Assembly (NCBI RefSeq): GCF_001661595.2
Contig: NZ_LYPF02000027.1
Coordinates: 1 to 64,000, forward strand
Source: Crocinitomix algicola
Lineage (GTDB): Bacteria > Bacteroidota > Bacteroidia > Flavobacteriales_D > Crocinitomicaceae
DNA length: 64,000 nucleotides
Direction: 5' to 3'
Shown: piece by piece, positions 1-9,162 of the stretch
Layout of the letters: every line of letters begins with the position of its first letter
Position numbering within the stretch: position 1 is the stretch's first letter
Notes under the pieces: model-generated
Databases searched by the model: none
Told to the model about the DNA's origin: nothing
What the model saw: the letters and a program-made list of their open reading frames with translations, nothing else
Program-made: the position numbers and the translations under genes

Positions 1-50
1 GAATATTAAACTGTTGACGGGAGAGTAGCAGTGAATGCGGAGTTGAACAC

Positions 51-167
51 TTCGCGTTAGGGATTGGAGCAATTGTTTGAGCTCTCCGTCCGTCTGAGAC
101 GGACGGAAGCGAGTGTGAAAAGCCCGCCACCCACAGTTGCAAACTGTTGGGGTGGAACGCCCAAAAT
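51..167. repeat. Structured intergenic repeat, copy A
   Basis: This stretch matches 25222-25340 in the same orientation. Shared blocks are 'ttcgcgtta', 'caattgtttgagctctcc', a hairpin around 'gacggacgg', 'gcgagtg', 'aaaagcc' and 'ggaacgcccaaaataa'. Between the last two blocks each copy has a different hairpin: here 'cagtt' pairs with 'aactg' inside 'ccacc/ggtgg'. A conserved frame with a changed but still paired stem suggests folding matters at DNA or RNA level. The rest of 1-328 shows no gene. Confidence 0.6.
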
Positions 168-328
168 AAAAGGCGTATAATCTTTTGATTTGTATTTGAT
201 TGATTTCTATTGCTTTTGCTAAAAGGATATGCTGAGCAACAATTTTGGATGGCAGTTCATTTGAAAATAGGAGAAAAGAGATTCTTGCGTTTTCAGTTCA
301 AAACAGTATTTTAGTGAAAAATCTACTT

Positions 329-1687
329 ATGTCGAAAAACCATCAAGCAATTCCTAAAAAAGGAAGAGGGATTCCATTGCATTGGAAAATAATTATTGGA
401 ATGATTTTAGGGATCATTTTTGGTGTAGTGATGTCCCAAATCGACGGTGGAAAATCATTCACAATTAATTGGGTAAAACCGTGGGGAAGTATTTTTATCA
501 ACTTGCTAAAATTAATAGCAATTCCATTGATATTGGCATCTTTATTAAAAGGAATATCTGATTTGAAGGACATTTCGAAGTTCAAAAAAATAGGAGGGCG
601 ATCAATCTTAATATACATTGGAACGACTATTGTTGCGATTACGATAGGTTTATTGGCTGTTAATATTATAGAACCTGGTGGAGGAGTAGGGCAAGAGACC
701 ATAGATACGATGATAGAAAATTATAGCAATAACCCTGATATTGCTAAGAAATTTGCAGCAGCGGATTCTCAATCGAAAAGTGGACCTTTAAGTTTTATTG
801 AAAACATGATTCCAAGTAATATTTTTGGAGCGATGTCGGAGAATGGCAATATGTTACAAGTAATATTTTTTGTAATATTTTTTGGTATTTCCTTATTACT
901 GATTCCTGATGAGAAGGCGAAACCGATTAAAGATTTTTTTGATGCTTTGAACGAGGTTGTATTAAAGATGGTGGATTTAATAATGCTTTCTGCGCCCGTG
1001 GCCGTATTTGCATTAATGGCGGCTGTTGTGGTCTCTTCAGAAGATCCAGAAATTTTATGGGCTTTGATTCAATATACAGGCACTGTTGCGCTAGGTTTAT
1101 TATTGATGATTGTATTTTATTTGTTTTTAGTTGGATTTTTTGTGAAAAAGAATCCTATTTGGTTTTTGAAGGAACTTTCACCGGCCCAATTATTGGCATT
1201 TACGACAAGCAGTAGCGCCGCAACCTTGCCGGTAACAATGGAGCGGGTTGAAGAGCATATTGGTGTAGAAAAAGAAGTATCATCTTTTGTATTGCCAGTT
1301 GGTGCAACAATAAATATGGATGGCACCAGTCTTTATCAGGGAGTAGCAGCTGTTTTTATAGCGCAAGCCTTGGGTGTTGATTTAGATTTTATGGATCAGA
1401 TAACTATAGTTTTAACAGCGTTGATGGCTTCAATTGGATCCGCTGCAGTGCCCGGTGCAGGAATGGTCATGTTAATTATTGTTCTACAGGCTATTGGTAA
1501 ATTTGAACCAGAACAAATTGGTATTGGTTTGGCGTTGATTTTTGCCGTAGATAGACCTTTAGATATGTTGCGTACAACCGTAAATGTTACGGGAGACGCT
1601 ACGGTTTCGATGATCGTTGCGAAATCGTTGGGTAAATTAGGGAAACCAAAAGTTAAAAATTGGGATGATCATCCTGAACATTTATAA
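329..1687 (+). CDS. Dicarboxylate/amino acid:cation symporter (DAACS family)
   Basis: This is an inner-membrane Na+- or H+-coupled carrier of the glutamate/C4-dicarboxylate family (452 aa, usual length). Family hallmarks are all visible: the serine-rich hairpin TTSSSAAT at residues 292-299, the NMDGT motif of TM7 at 329-333, the second hairpin GSAAVPGAG near 375, and the TM8 segment with DRPLDMLRT...NVTGD near 405-420. These residues line the substrate and sodium sites in family members. The frame is open upstream to 245, but the ATG at 329 puts the start just before a short basic N-terminus and the first membrane helix, so it was preferred. The exact substrate (glutamate, aspartate or a dicarboxylate) cannot be told from sequence alone. 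Confidence 0.93.
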   Translation: MSKNHQAIPKKGRGIPLHWKIIIGMILGIIFGVVMSQIDGGKSFTINWVKPWGSIFINLLKLIAIPLILASLLKGISDLKDISKFKKIGGRSILIYIGTTIVAITIGLLAVNIIEPGGGVGQETIDTMIENYSNNPDIAKKFAAADSQSKSGPLSFIENMIPSNIFGAMSENGNMLQVIFFVIFFGISLLLIPDEKAKPIKDFFDALNEVVLKMVDLIMLSAPVAVFALMAAVVVSSEDPEILWALIQYTGTVALGLLLMIVFYLFLVGFFVKKNPIWFLKELSPAQLLAFTTSSSAATLPVTMERVEEHIGVEKEVSSFVLPVGATINMDGTSLYQGVAAVFIAQALGVDLDFMDQITIVLTALMASIGSAAVPGAGMVMLIIVLQAIGKFEPEQIGIGLALIFAVDRPLDMLRTTVNVTGDATVSMIVAKSLGKLGKPKVKNWDDHPEHL

Positions 1688-1691
1688 GCAA

Positions 1692-2273
1692 TTAGATTAG
1701 TTCAAGTTGCTTTAGTTTATTGTACATTTTTAGACAGACCCAGGCGTCAGTTGCGGCATATATTTCTTGCTTTTTGTTGAGTGTTTGAGCTTCCCAATTT
1801 GAAACCTGTGCATTTTTTGAAATTCTAAAACCGAGAATTATAGCTGTTAACTTTCTAAGTCCGTTGGCATCAATATTTATTTTATTGACTATTTCATTGA
1901 TTTCTACAAATCCTTTTGCCTTAAATGGTTGCATTTTATTCAGGAACAATAAATCGTCACGTAAACCCACGCCAACCTTGATAATGTTTGGATTCTCGAA
2001 AAGGCTAATTAACTCTTGGATTAATCCCAAAACATTGATTCGAATGAGATATACTTTTTCGGGAATTGCAATTTGAACCAGAGCGACATCATTGGATTGT
2101 CCTTTAACAAAAACCGGTTTAGTTTCCGTATCAAAACCAACAACTTTGTGTTTTCTAATTGATTCAATACAGTTTTTTAATTGAGCTTCACGATCAACGA
2201 TCACAATTTCACCTTGATATCGATCAAGTGGGAGCTCGTTGATTTCTTCTTTGGTAATATTAGTTGCGAACAT
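1692..2273 (-). CDS. RNase D-like 3'-5' exonuclease domain protein
   Basis: This is a 193-aa protein that is almost entirely one DEDDy-type 3'-5' exonuclease domain. Visible motifs are GFDTET (Asp48 and Glu50, Exo I), VGLRDDL (Asp106/107, Exo II) and YAATDAW (Tyr172 and Asp176, Exo III). It lacks the HRDC domains of full RNase D and so belongs to the short single-domain group common in Bacteroidota. It probably trims structured RNA or DNA ends; the substrate is unknown. It converges with the symporter gene, with only 4 bp between the two stop codons. Confidence 0.88.
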   Translation of the reverse strand: MFATNITKEEINELPLDRYQGEIVIVDREAQLKNCIESIRKHKVVGFDTETKPVFVKGQSNDVALVQIAIPEKVYLIRINVLGLIQELISLFENPNIIKVGVGLRDDLLFLNKMQPFKAKGFVEINEIVNKINIDANGLRKLTAIILGFRISKNAQVSNWEAQTLNKKQEIYAATDAWVCLKMYNKLKQLELI

Positions 2274-2370
2274 TAAAAATGTTTTGTCTCAATATAAAAA
2301 AAATCCATTAGAATTAACACAAAGCGTTGAAAAAGGACAATATTTAGACAATACTAGCCTAAATATTATC

Positions 2371-3525
2371 CTAGTCATTCATAGGTTGATGGGAATCTTT
2401 TTTAGTCGGATGGATTCGATATGAGAAGGTAAAGTTCACTAAGTAATCGGCAAAGGCTGCGTCACCATGTCTTTCACCTAAGGGATCAGAGAGATCATAG
2501 ACGCTTTTGACTCTATTTCTATACACAGCTGTTGGTACTGATAGTCCAAAATTTAGTGCTTTGTGTGCGTAAGAAATACCTGGCTCAGCAGATAAAACGT
2601 GTCCTGGTCTTCTGTAGCCATTGCTTGAACCGATTAAATCGTGACTAGGAACACCTTCAAATCGTGCACCTAGACTAAATGATAAACCGTGGACTTTTGA
2701 AACTGTTTGATTTAGGCCCGCACGAATAGCGAATTGATCTGGAATTGAATGATAGGCAATTATTGGGTTTACATTTAGAAGTGTTCCTCTTGCTAAGGTA
2801 GTGTTTTCCGTCATTGGATTCGACATATAAAAACCGTTTGAGTAAAATAGCGTTCCTTTAAATAATTTTCTCATAGCTTGGTATTGAAAAATTATACCAA
2901 AACCGCCATCACCGAGTTGAATTGATTGGTCTACAGCTTTTGTAACGATAGAATCTTGGTCAATACTTGAACGTTTATGGAAATTACCTTGAACGTTTTC
3001 GTTTCCGGTCGGTAATTTAATTCCCAGCCCTAATGCTATATTTCCTTTCGAATCTGAATTTAGTGGATCAAAAAGCCAAAAATTAGTATTGATTCTTATA
3101 TCGCCTAATCCGTTTGAATTTGTTTCAAACCTTAATTGATCAGGATTCCGGTCCAAAGAGTTTCCGTAATGTTCGTAAAGCGAAGTTCTACTATAAGAAA
3201 GATAAGGAATACTAATGCTTGCAGATAAACGACTAGTAACACCATATTCAACTCTTAATTCAAAGCTATGGGAAAAATTTTCGACTTGTGTATTATTTTC
3301 AATTCTTTCTTTTTCTTGGTGGCTACCTCGAAAGTGTCTGAAAGATTTAAAGTATTGATAGTTTGTACTGAATTGGAGTGCACCTTTTTCAAGAATGTTT
3401 AAGCTATTAGCGTTGGTTGAAGAACAGCTCATTGGTCGAATAGCCACACAACCTTGTGAATAGGAATTCAAAGAAAATAGTGCACTAAATAGTAGGCTCC
3501 CAAAAGGGATGAATAGGTGTTTCAT
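2371..3525 (-). CDS. Outer-membrane beta-barrel protein, MetA-pathway 'transporter' type
   Basis: This predicted secreted outer-membrane protein (384 aa) begins at MKHLFIPFG with a signal peptide ending near NSYSQG. An in-frame extension to 3582 was rejected because it would bury the signal peptide. The body is a run of amphipathic beta-strands with alternating aromatic residues. The segment GLGIKLPTGNENVQG resembles the 'IKLPTG' signature of the transporter/phenol-degradation MetA family, whose substrate is generally unknown. Conserved cysteines follow the cleavage site (GCVAIRPMSC). A short N-terminal Gly-Cys could suggest a lipoprotein, but the preceding residues are not a good lipobox. 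Confidence 0.65.
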   Translation of the reverse strand: MKHLFIPFGSLLFSALFSLNSYSQGCVAIRPMSCSSTNANSLNILEKGALQFSTNYQYFKSFRHFRGSHQEKERIENNTQVENFSHSFELRVEYGVTSRLSASISIPYLSYSRTSLYEHYGNSLDRNPDQLRFETNSNGLGDIRINTNFWLFDPLNSDSKGNIALGLGIKLPTGNENVQGNFHKRSSIDQDSIVTKAVDQSIQLGDGGFGIIFQYQAMRKLFKGTLFYSNGFYMSNPMTENTTLARGTLLNVNPIIAYHSIPDQFAIRAGLNQTVSKVHGLSFSLGARFEGVPSHDLIGSSNGYRRPGHVLSAEPGISYAHKALNFGLSVPTAVYRNRVKSVYDLSDPLGERHGDAAFADYLVNFTFSYRIHPTKKDSHQPMND

Positions 3526-3632
3526 AATGTAAAAATTGGTTGAAACAAATCTATTTTTTTTGATGATAAAAAAAAGGGGCAATACACCAAACCTGCTTTT
3601 CCATTTATCAACTCACTAAATAAATGTGTGAA

Positions 3633-3667
3633 AAAAAACCGTTACACTTATCATGCAACGGTTTTTT
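3633..3667 (-). terminator. Rho-independent terminator after fabG
   Basis: An 11-bp perfect stem (aaaaaaccgtt paired with aacggtttttt) encloses a 13-nt loop. Read on the minus strand it ends in a long T run, and it lies 19 bp beyond the fabG stop. The A/T-rich arms could make it bidirectional. Confidence 0.85.
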
Positions 3668-3685
3668 CTTGAGTGTTAATATTAA

Positions 3686-4432
3686 CTAGCAGAGCATACC
3701 ACCGCAAACATTAATTGTTTGTCCAGTAACATAAGCCGATAAATCAGAAGCTAAAAATACCGTAGTATTGGCAACATCTTCAGGTGTTCCACCTCTTTTC
3801 ATTGGGATGTTATCTCTCCAGCCTTGAACAACTGTTTCATCTAATGCAGCAGTCATTTCTGTTTCAATAAAACCAGGTGCGATGGCGTTGCATCGAATAT
3901 TTCTAGAACCTAATTCTTGCGCAACAGATTTTGTAAAACCGATCATACCCGCTTTGGATGCAGCATAATTTGCTTGACCAGCGTTTCCTGAGACACCAAC
4001 AACAGAGCTCATATTAATTATAGAGCCTTTCTTTGCTTTAAGCATTGGACGAAGGACAGCTTTTGTTAGGTTAAAAGCTGATTTTAAATTCGTATTCATC
4101 ACTTCATCCCATTGCTCTTCATTCATTCTCATTAATAAATTATCACGTGTGATACCTGCGTTATTTACAAGAATATCGATTTGCCCGAATTCTTTCATAA
4201 CAGCATCAGCAAGCTCTTGTGCAGCATCAAATTCTGCGGCATTAGACTTAAACCCTTTTGCTGTACCACCGTTTGCAGTTAATTCAGCTTCGAGTGCTTT
4301 AGCTTTTTCATCCGAAGACAAGTAAGTAAATGCAACTTTTGCACCTTGTGTAATAAAAGTTTCTGCGATTGCTTTCCCAATTCCACGAGAAGCTCCTGTA
4401 ATTATGGCTACTTTACCATCTAATAGACCCAT
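3686..4432 (-). CDS. fabG: 3-oxoacyl-ACP reductase FabG
   Basis: This is an NADPH-dependent short-chain dehydrogenase that reduces 3-oxoacyl-ACP in fatty-acid elongation (248 aa, typical). The Rossmann motif TGASRGIG is at residues 12-19, NNAG at 90-93, the catalytic Ser at 142/143 and the YAASK pair (Tyr156, Lys160) follow. The C-terminus GQTINVCGGMLC has the 'DGG.' ending normal for FabG, with Cys in place of Asp. It is a single gene with its own terminator, not inside a fab operon. Other SDR functions such as acetoacetyl-CoA reductase are possible, but length and motif spacing fit FabG best. Confidence 0.92.
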   Translation of the reverse strand: MGLLDGKVAIITGASRGIGKAIAETFITQGAKVAFTYLSSDEKAKALEAELTANGGTAKGFKSNAAEFDAAQELADAVMKEFGQIDILVNNAGITRDNLLMRMNEEQWDEVMNTNLKSAFNLTKAVLRPMLKAKKGSIINMSSVVGVSGNAGQANYAASKAGMIGFTKSVAQELGSRNIRCNAIAPGFIETEMTAALDETVVQGWRDNIPMKRGGTPEDVANTTVFLASDLSAYVTGQTINVCGGMLC

Positions 4433-4507
4433 ACGTAATGTTTTTTGGTTAAATATACAATAATAATCTACTTTTCAATTCAGATCTTAAATTGAGTAGA
4501 CAACGAA

Positions 4508-4540
4508 TAAAAAATCCCTTGCCAAAAAATGACAAGGGAT
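4508..4540 (-). terminator. Rho-independent terminator after the zinc-ribbon gene
   Basis: The arms atcccttg (4514-4521) and caagggat (4533-4540) form an 8-bp stem, extended by a CA/TG pair around an A-rich loop. On the minus strand it is followed by a T run (A run at 4508-4513). It sits 20 bp past the stop of the 4561-5307 gene. Confidence 0.85.
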
Positions 4541-4560
4541 GGAAAATATCTTTTTTTGGT

Positions 4561-5307
4561 TTAATCTTCGTGAGGAGGTTCAACGAGGATTCGGCCACAA
4601 TGTTCGCAAACGATTAATTTCTTTCTTGCTTGAATATCGAGTTGTCTTTGTGGTGGTATTTTATTGAAACATCCGCCACAAGAATCACGCTCTACAGAAA
4701 CGACAGCTAAACCATTTTTAGAATTGTTTCTTAATCGGTCATACGCCACTAGTAAACGATCAGAGATAACTTTTCGAGCCTTTTCAGACTTTTTTGTTAA
4801 TCGCTCTTCATCTTTTTCTGTTTCAGCAGAAATATCATCTAACTCTTTTTGCTTAAGCTCTAAATCTGAAGTACGTTCAGCTAATTTTTCTTTTGAGGTA
4901 TTGATGATTTCCATCTTGTGCTCAATTTTAGCCTTTGCTTCATTAATTTTCTTTTCAGAAAGTTCTATTTCTAAACCTTGAAACTCAATTTCTTTTGAGA
5001 TTGAATCATATTCACGGTTATTACGAACATTCTTTTGTTGTTCGGTATATTTTTTGATTGCCGCTTTGGCATCTTTAATCATGTTTTTACGATCACTGAT
5101 CTCCGTCTCCAATTCTTTTAACTCGTCTTCTAACTTAGATAAACGTGTTTGCAGTCCTTCAACTTCATCAGATAAATCTTGAACTTCTAGAGGTAATTCA
5201 CCACGAATTGTACGAATTTTATCGATTCCTGAATCGATTTGTTGAAGCTCCCATAAGCTATTCAGCTTTTCTTCAATTGTCTGATCTGCAACTTTTTTCT
5301 TAGCCAT
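4561..5307 (-). CDS. Coiled-coil protein with C-terminal C4 zinc ribbon
   Basis: This 248-aa protein is a long charged coiled-coil hairpin (about residues 15-190, heptad-rich Glu/Lys/Leu) followed by a zinc ribbon with Cys210, Cys213, Cys234 and Cys237 (CGGC and CEHC). It matches the CT398-like/zf-RING_7 family, conserved and common in Bacteroidota but without a firm function; a nucleic-acid or ribosome-linked role has been suggested for relatives. It lies 3 bp downstream of the Nif3-like gene, so the two are almost certainly co-transcribed. A clear terminator follows it. Confidence 0.85.
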   Translation of the reverse strand: MAKKKVADQTIEEKLNSLWELQQIDSGIDKIRTIRGELPLEVQDLSDEVEGLQTRLSKLEDELKELETEISDRKNMIKDAKAAIKKYTEQQKNVRNNREYDSISKEIEFQGLEIELSEKKINEAKAKIEHKMEIINTSKEKLAERTSDLELKQKELDDISAETEKDEERLTKKSEKARKVISDRLLVAYDRLRNNSKNGLAVVSVERDSCGGCFNKIPPQRQLDIQARKKLIVCEHCGRILVEPPHED

Positions 5308-5310
5308 GTA

Positions 5311-6405
5311 TTAAAAATATTTTACCGGATTAGTGTTAATTTCGGTTAAACAAGGTGCAAATGTACGGAATTTTTTTCTTAATAACTCATCAATTAACTC
5401 AATTGTGTACTGTTCACTTTCAAAATGCCCAATGTCCGCAATAACGAGGTCAGATTCTGCATCAAAAAACTCGTGATATTTAAAATCCCCAGTGATATAA
5501 ATATCAGCCATTTGAGATTTAGCTGCAGGTAATAAAAAGCTTCCAGCCCCACCACACCATGCGACGCGTTTAATGGGTTTATTTAAGAATTTCGTATGTC
5601 GAATTATTTGACAGTTAAAGACTTGTTTTACTTGCTTTAAAAAAGCAGCTTCGTCCATTTCTTCGTTCAATTCGCCAATCATTCCTGCGCCTTCATAATA
5701 ATTTTTATTGTCTATTGGGTAAATATCAAACGCAACTTCTTCGTATGGATGAGCGTTTAGCAAAGAATTTACTACAGAATTTTGGAGGTGTCCATTAATG
5801 AGTACTTCAATCTTAACCTCGTCCTCATTGTGTCTTTCACCGATAGTGCCAACAAAAGGATCCGCTATTTCGGAAGGTTTAAAACTACCAATTCCTTCAC
5901 TTTCAAAACTGCATTCAGAGTAGTTGCCAATATGACCAGCTCCAGCTTCAAAAAGAGCTGATTTAACCTGATGACTTGAGGATTTTGGGCAAAATACACT
6001 TAACTTTTTTAAATTTCCATTTGTTGGAGCAAGTATTCGAGGGTTATTTATGCCAAGTGCTTGACCAATTTTATAATTCACTCCAAATTGATAATTATCT
6101 AAATTGGTATGAATAGCGTATAAAGCAATTTCATTTTTAATGGCTTTTATAACCGTTCTTTCAACATAGTTTTTACCATTTAATTTCTTTAACCCTTTAA
6201 AAACAATTGGATGGTGTGATATAATTAAATTACAGTTTTTTTTAATTGCTTCTTCTACAATATCTTCCGTACAATCTAACGAAATAAGAACGTTTGTACA
6301 TTCATTATGTGGATTCCCTACAATGAGTCCAGAATTATCGTAAGACTCCTGACTGGATAGAGGAGCCAAAGACTCCAAATATTTAGTGATTTCTACTATC
6401 TTCAT
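5311..6405 (-). CDS. Nif3-like dinuclear metal centre protein (DUF34/YqfO type)
   Basis: This 364-aa protein belongs to the NIF3/DUF34 family, which forms toroidal hexamers with a two-metal site. ISHHP (His64, His65), HTNLD and the C-terminal DIGHFESEQ supply the expected metal ligands. The length shows the long form with a PII-like middle insertion (about 130-230), as in YqfO. Biochemical function is unsettled; the related GTP cyclohydrolase 1 type 2 name is historical. It heads a two-gene operon with the zinc-ribbon coiled-coil protein, a pairing that recurs in Bacteroidota. Confidence 0.9.
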   Translation of the reverse strand: MKIVEITKYLESLAPLSSQESYDNSGLIVGNPHNECTNVLISLDCTEDIVEEAIKKNCNLIISHHPIVFKGLKKLNGKNYVERTVIKAIKNEIALYAIHTNLDNYQFGVNYKIGQALGINNPRILAPTNGNLKKLSVFCPKSSSHQVKSALFEAGAGHIGNYSECSFESEGIGSFKPSEIADPFVGTIGERHNEDEVKIEVLINGHLQNSVVNSLLNAHPYEEVAFDIYPIDNKNYYEGAGMIGELNEEMDEAAFLKQVKQVFNCQIIRHTKFLNKPIKRVAWCGGAGSFLLPAAKSQMADIYITGDFKYHEFFDAESDLVIADIGHFESEQYTIELIDELLRKKFRTFAPCLTEINTNPVKYF

Positions 6406-6498
6406 GAAACAAAGATAATTGAAGAATTAATTCTAAAAAAAACGTTGCTCTATAATTTTCAGACTTTCGTTTGGAGGCTTTTAACCCAATAATATTTC

Positions 6499-6506
6499 TA
6501 TTTTTG
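6499..6506 (+). promoter_or_regulatory. Bacteroidota -7 box before hutF-like gene
   Basis: TATTTTTG fits the TAnnTTTG -7 consensus of the Bacteroidota primary sigma factor. A start of transcription about 7 nt later would fall after the ATG at 6508, which supports translation from the ATG at 6523. No convincing -33 TTG at ideal spacing was found. Confidence 0.4.
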
Positions 6507-6522
6507 GATGAAAGTTATAAAA

Positions 6523-7893
6523 ATGAATAGATACAAACTTAGGGGATTACTTCAGAGGAATGGGTTTAGAGAGAATTGCGAAGTATTAGTGGGGGATAAC
6601 GGTAAGATTGAGGCAATAAATTACGGGATTCCTGCCAGTGAATGTTTAAATGTCTTTGCTCTTCCTGGTTTTCAGAACGCACATTCTCACGCTTTCCAAT
6701 ATGCTATGGCAGGTCTTGCAGAGCGGCATAATACAACAGCAACACCCGATGATTTTTGGTCTTGGCGAGAAGCAATGTATCGATTGGCCCTGACGATTAG
6801 TCCTGATGATATTGAGGCAATTGCTTCGATGCTCTATTCAGAAATGTTGCGTCATGGTTATACCAATGTGGCGGAATTTCATTATGTCCACCATAATCAA
6901 AACGGTAGTGAATATGATAACCTATCTGAAATGGGAGAACGGCTTGTAGCGGCAGCGAAAAAAGTAGGTATCGGTATTACTTTAATCCCAATTTGTTATC
7001 AAAAAGGAGGTTTTGGACTAGATCCAACGGAAGGACAGAAGCGATTTATTACAAATGATATTGATTCTTACTATCGATTATTGGATGCAAGTGCAAATTC
7101 GGTGAAAAAATACGAATACGCTAATTTAGGTATTGGAATGCATTCGATGCGGGGCGTTGATCCAAAAGTGATAGTCGAAATTGCTAAAAATGGGCCTCAA
7201 AATTTACCATTTCATATACATGTATCTGAGCAGTTAAAAGAAATAGAAGATTCATTAGCATACCTTAATAAACGGCCTGTTGAGTGGCTATTAGAAAATC
7301 TAAATTTAAATGAACGTTATCATTTGGTACATGCTACGCATTTGATTCAAAAAGAAGTAGAAGGGATAACGAAATCCGGGGCTAATGTTGTATTGTGTCC
7401 AAGTACGGAAGGTAATTTAGGTGACGGTATTTTTCCGTTAAGAAAATTTAATGAATTTGGGGGGAAATGGAGTATTGGAACAGACAGTCATGTCGGATTA
7501 AATCCTTTTGAAGAGTTACGAATTCTGGATTACGGTCAACGATTAATCAGTCATAAACGAAATACGTTTTATGATAAGAATCAGGGAGACAGTGGCTTGT
7601 ATTCATTTGAAAAATCTATAGTTTCCGGTCGAAAGGCAATGAATAACTACAGTAGCGATTACTTTAAGGTTGGCGATTATTTTAATGCTGTTTTGATCGA
7701 TGCTAATAGTCCATTAATAGGATCTTCATCTTTGGAAAACTTGCCTTCGACCATTTTATATTGTACGGATGCGACCATGCAATATGGAACTATTTCGCAT
7801 GGAGAGTTATTGGTAAAAGAAGGTAAACATTTCTTATTCGAAGAAATTAATGCCGAATTTGCGGCTACTATGGCCAAGTTAAAGTCTAGATAG
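6523..7893 (+). CDS. hutF: Formimidoylglutamate deiminase-like amidohydrolase
   Basis: This is an amidohydrolase-superfamily enzyme (456 aa) resembling HutF, which converts N-formimino-glutamate to N-formyl-glutamate plus ammonia in histidine breakdown. Seen directly: the metal-binding HSH in the NAHSHAFQ segment (about residue 55), a long HutF-like stretch (AMAGL, DDFWSWRE, EMLRHGYTNVAEFHY), HIHVSEQ, VHATHL and the catalytic Asp in GTDSHVGLN. No other hut gene lies nearby, so the pathway context is missing and a related deaminase is possible. The frame also opens at an ATG at 6508; the -7 box at 6499-6506 makes the ATG at 6523 more likely. Confidence 0.85.
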   Translation: MNRYKLRGLLQRNGFRENCEVLVGDNGKIEAINYGIPASECLNVFALPGFQNAHSHAFQYAMAGLAERHNTTATPDDFWSWREAMYRLALTISPDDIEAIASMLYSEMLRHGYTNVAEFHYVHHNQNGSEYDNLSEMGERLVAAAKKVGIGITLIPICYQKGGFGLDPTEGQKRFITNDIDSYYRLLDASANSVKKYEYANLGIGMHSMRGVDPKVIVEIAKNGPQNLPFHIHVSEQLKEIEDSLAYLNKRPVEWLLENLNLNERYHLVHATHLIQKEVEGITKSGANVVLCPSTEGNLGDGIFPLRKFNEFGGKWSIGTDSHVGLNPFEELRILDYGQRLISHKRNTFYDKNQGDSGLYSFEKSIVSGRKAMNNYSSDYFKVGDYFNAVLIDANSPLIGSSSLENLPSTILYCTDATMQYGTISHGELLVKEGKHFLFEEINAEFAATMAKLKSR

Positions 7894-7895
7894 TA

Positions 7896-8249
7896 TTAAG
7901 CAGGTTGTGCAATATTTTCCATCACTCTTGTTCGAATTAACTCTTCAATGAGTGAAACAGGTAGTGGTTGATCAATAGGAAATTGAATGCTGTCTTTTCG
8001 AATTGCAAACTTGTTTATTTTATGTTGCAAGTGAGGTAGGTTTGTAGGGACACCGTACAGGCTGATGTAATTTTTATAGCCGGCGAAGTGAACCAAATTA
8101 CCATTCAGATAAAAGGTAGGCATATTATAAGAGATTTTTTCAGATGCCTCTGGAGCATTTTTTGCGATAAGCAATCTCAATTCTTCTAATTTAGTTCTAA
8201 TGCTAGGCGGAAAATTAGAAACATATTGGTCTATAGTGTTAAATATCAT
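7896..8249 (-). CDS. DUF1801 family protein
   Basis: This small soluble protein (117 aa) is of the DUF1801 (YdhG-like) fold. Typical blocks are PPSIRTKLEELRLLI, SEKISYNMPTFYLNG, VHFAGYKNYISLYG and the C-terminal SIQFPIDQPLP. The family is widespread in Bacteroidota and its molecular role is unknown. The start at MIFNTIDQY was chosen over an upstream frame to 8306, whose extra residues are not family-like. The gene converges with hutF with 2 bp between stops. Three other DUF1801-type sequences occur in this window (40609, 51071 and the remnant at 62157). Confidence 0.8.
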   Translation of the reverse strand: MIFNTIDQYVSNFPPSIRTKLEELRLLIAKNAPEASEKISYNMPTFYLNGNLVHFAGYKNYISLYGVPTNLPHLQHKINKFAIRKDSIQFPIDQPLPVSLIEELIRTRVMENIAQPA

Positions 8250-8379
8250 ATTAAAAAGGGTTTGGTTGGTGAAACCCAATTTAAGAAAAAACACAATACA
8301 AGTCAAGTGTTTGATTATAAGCTGGTTGTGTTTGTTGTGGAATGCTAAGAGAAAATTGTGTGTTTCCGGTAGTTTCGAG

Positions 8380-9060
8380 TTATTGGTTGAATCGATCTTT
8401 CAGAATTTTTTCTACTTTTTCACTGTGTTTAACCACTTTTTTTGCCCAATTGAGTTTGATTTCGTTCCGTTCTTTTTCTGATAATTGCCATGAAATGGTA
8501 TCATTTTCTCTCATACGCTCGCTGGTATTGAATAGGGCAAGAGCTACTGAAACGGAGATATTATAACTCTCGGTGAAGCCATACATTGGCAATTTTACAT
8601 AAGCATCAGCAGCATCTAAAGCATTTTGCGTTAAGCCGGTTGCTTCAGTACCAAACATCAAAGCAATGGGTTGGTCGAGTGGTAATTCGTTAATTTGGCA
8701 ATCGTTAGTATGAGGAGTTGTCGCAACAATTTTATACCCTTTTGATTTTAAGTGGTTAATACAGTCAAGTGTATTGTCCGGTTTTTCATTATAGCGATTG
8801 ATGTTGAGCCATTTAGAAGAGCCCATGTCAATTTCTTTGTTCGGCGAATAGGCATTGTCATTTTCAATCACATGGACATCCTGTATACCAAAACAATCAC
8901 ACGACCTAAGAACAGCTGCGGCATTATGAGGTTGAAAAATGTTCTCTAAAACCACGGTGATATGTCTGGTTCTGTCAAGAACGATAGTGTCAAATTTTTC
9001 TCTCTTATTTTCCGAGATATGTTCATAGAATTTCTCCAATAGGTAATCGACTTTTTCCAT
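8380..9060 (-). CDS. TrmH-family (SpoU) RNA 2'-O-methyltransferase
   Basis: This SPOUT-class methyltransferase (226 aa) carries the three SpoU motifs: motif 1 NIFQPHNAAAVLRSCDCFG (about 37-55), motif 2 LMFGTEATGLT and motif 3 LPMYGFTESYNISVSVA, which form the knotted SAM site. Overall length and the TESYNISVS segment fit TrmH, which methylates the ribose of G18 in tRNA, better than RlmB. The target RNA is inferred. It is a single minus-strand gene between DUF1801 and HU. Confidence 0.85.
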   Translation of the reverse strand: MEKVDYLLEKFYEHISENKREKFDTIVLDRTRHITVVLENIFQPHNAAAVLRSCDCFGIQDVHVIENDNAYSPNKEIDMGSSKWLNINRYNEKPDNTLDCINHLKSKGYKIVATTPHTNDCQINELPLDQPIALMFGTEATGLTQNALDAADAYVKLPMYGFTESYNISVSVALALFNTSERMRENDTISWQLSEKERNEIKLNWAKKVVKHSEKVEKILKDRFNQ

Positions 9061-9106
9061 GGGACCAAATTTAGTTCTAAATTTACGAGTGATAATTTTT
9101 TTGAAA

Positions 9107-9139
9107 CAAAAAATCCCCTCCCGAAAGTACGGGAGGGGA
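9107..9139 (-). terminator. Rho-independent terminator after HU gene
   Basis: A 10-bp GC-rich perfect stem (tcccctcccg with cgggagggga, 9114-9123 and 9130-9139) has the 6-nt loop aaagta. On the minus strand it runs into ATTTTTTG. It lies 24 bp past the HU stop and would shield the TrmH-like gene from HU transcription. Confidence 0.93.
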
Positions 9140-9162
9140 CAAATATTTTTGAAAGTAAATTC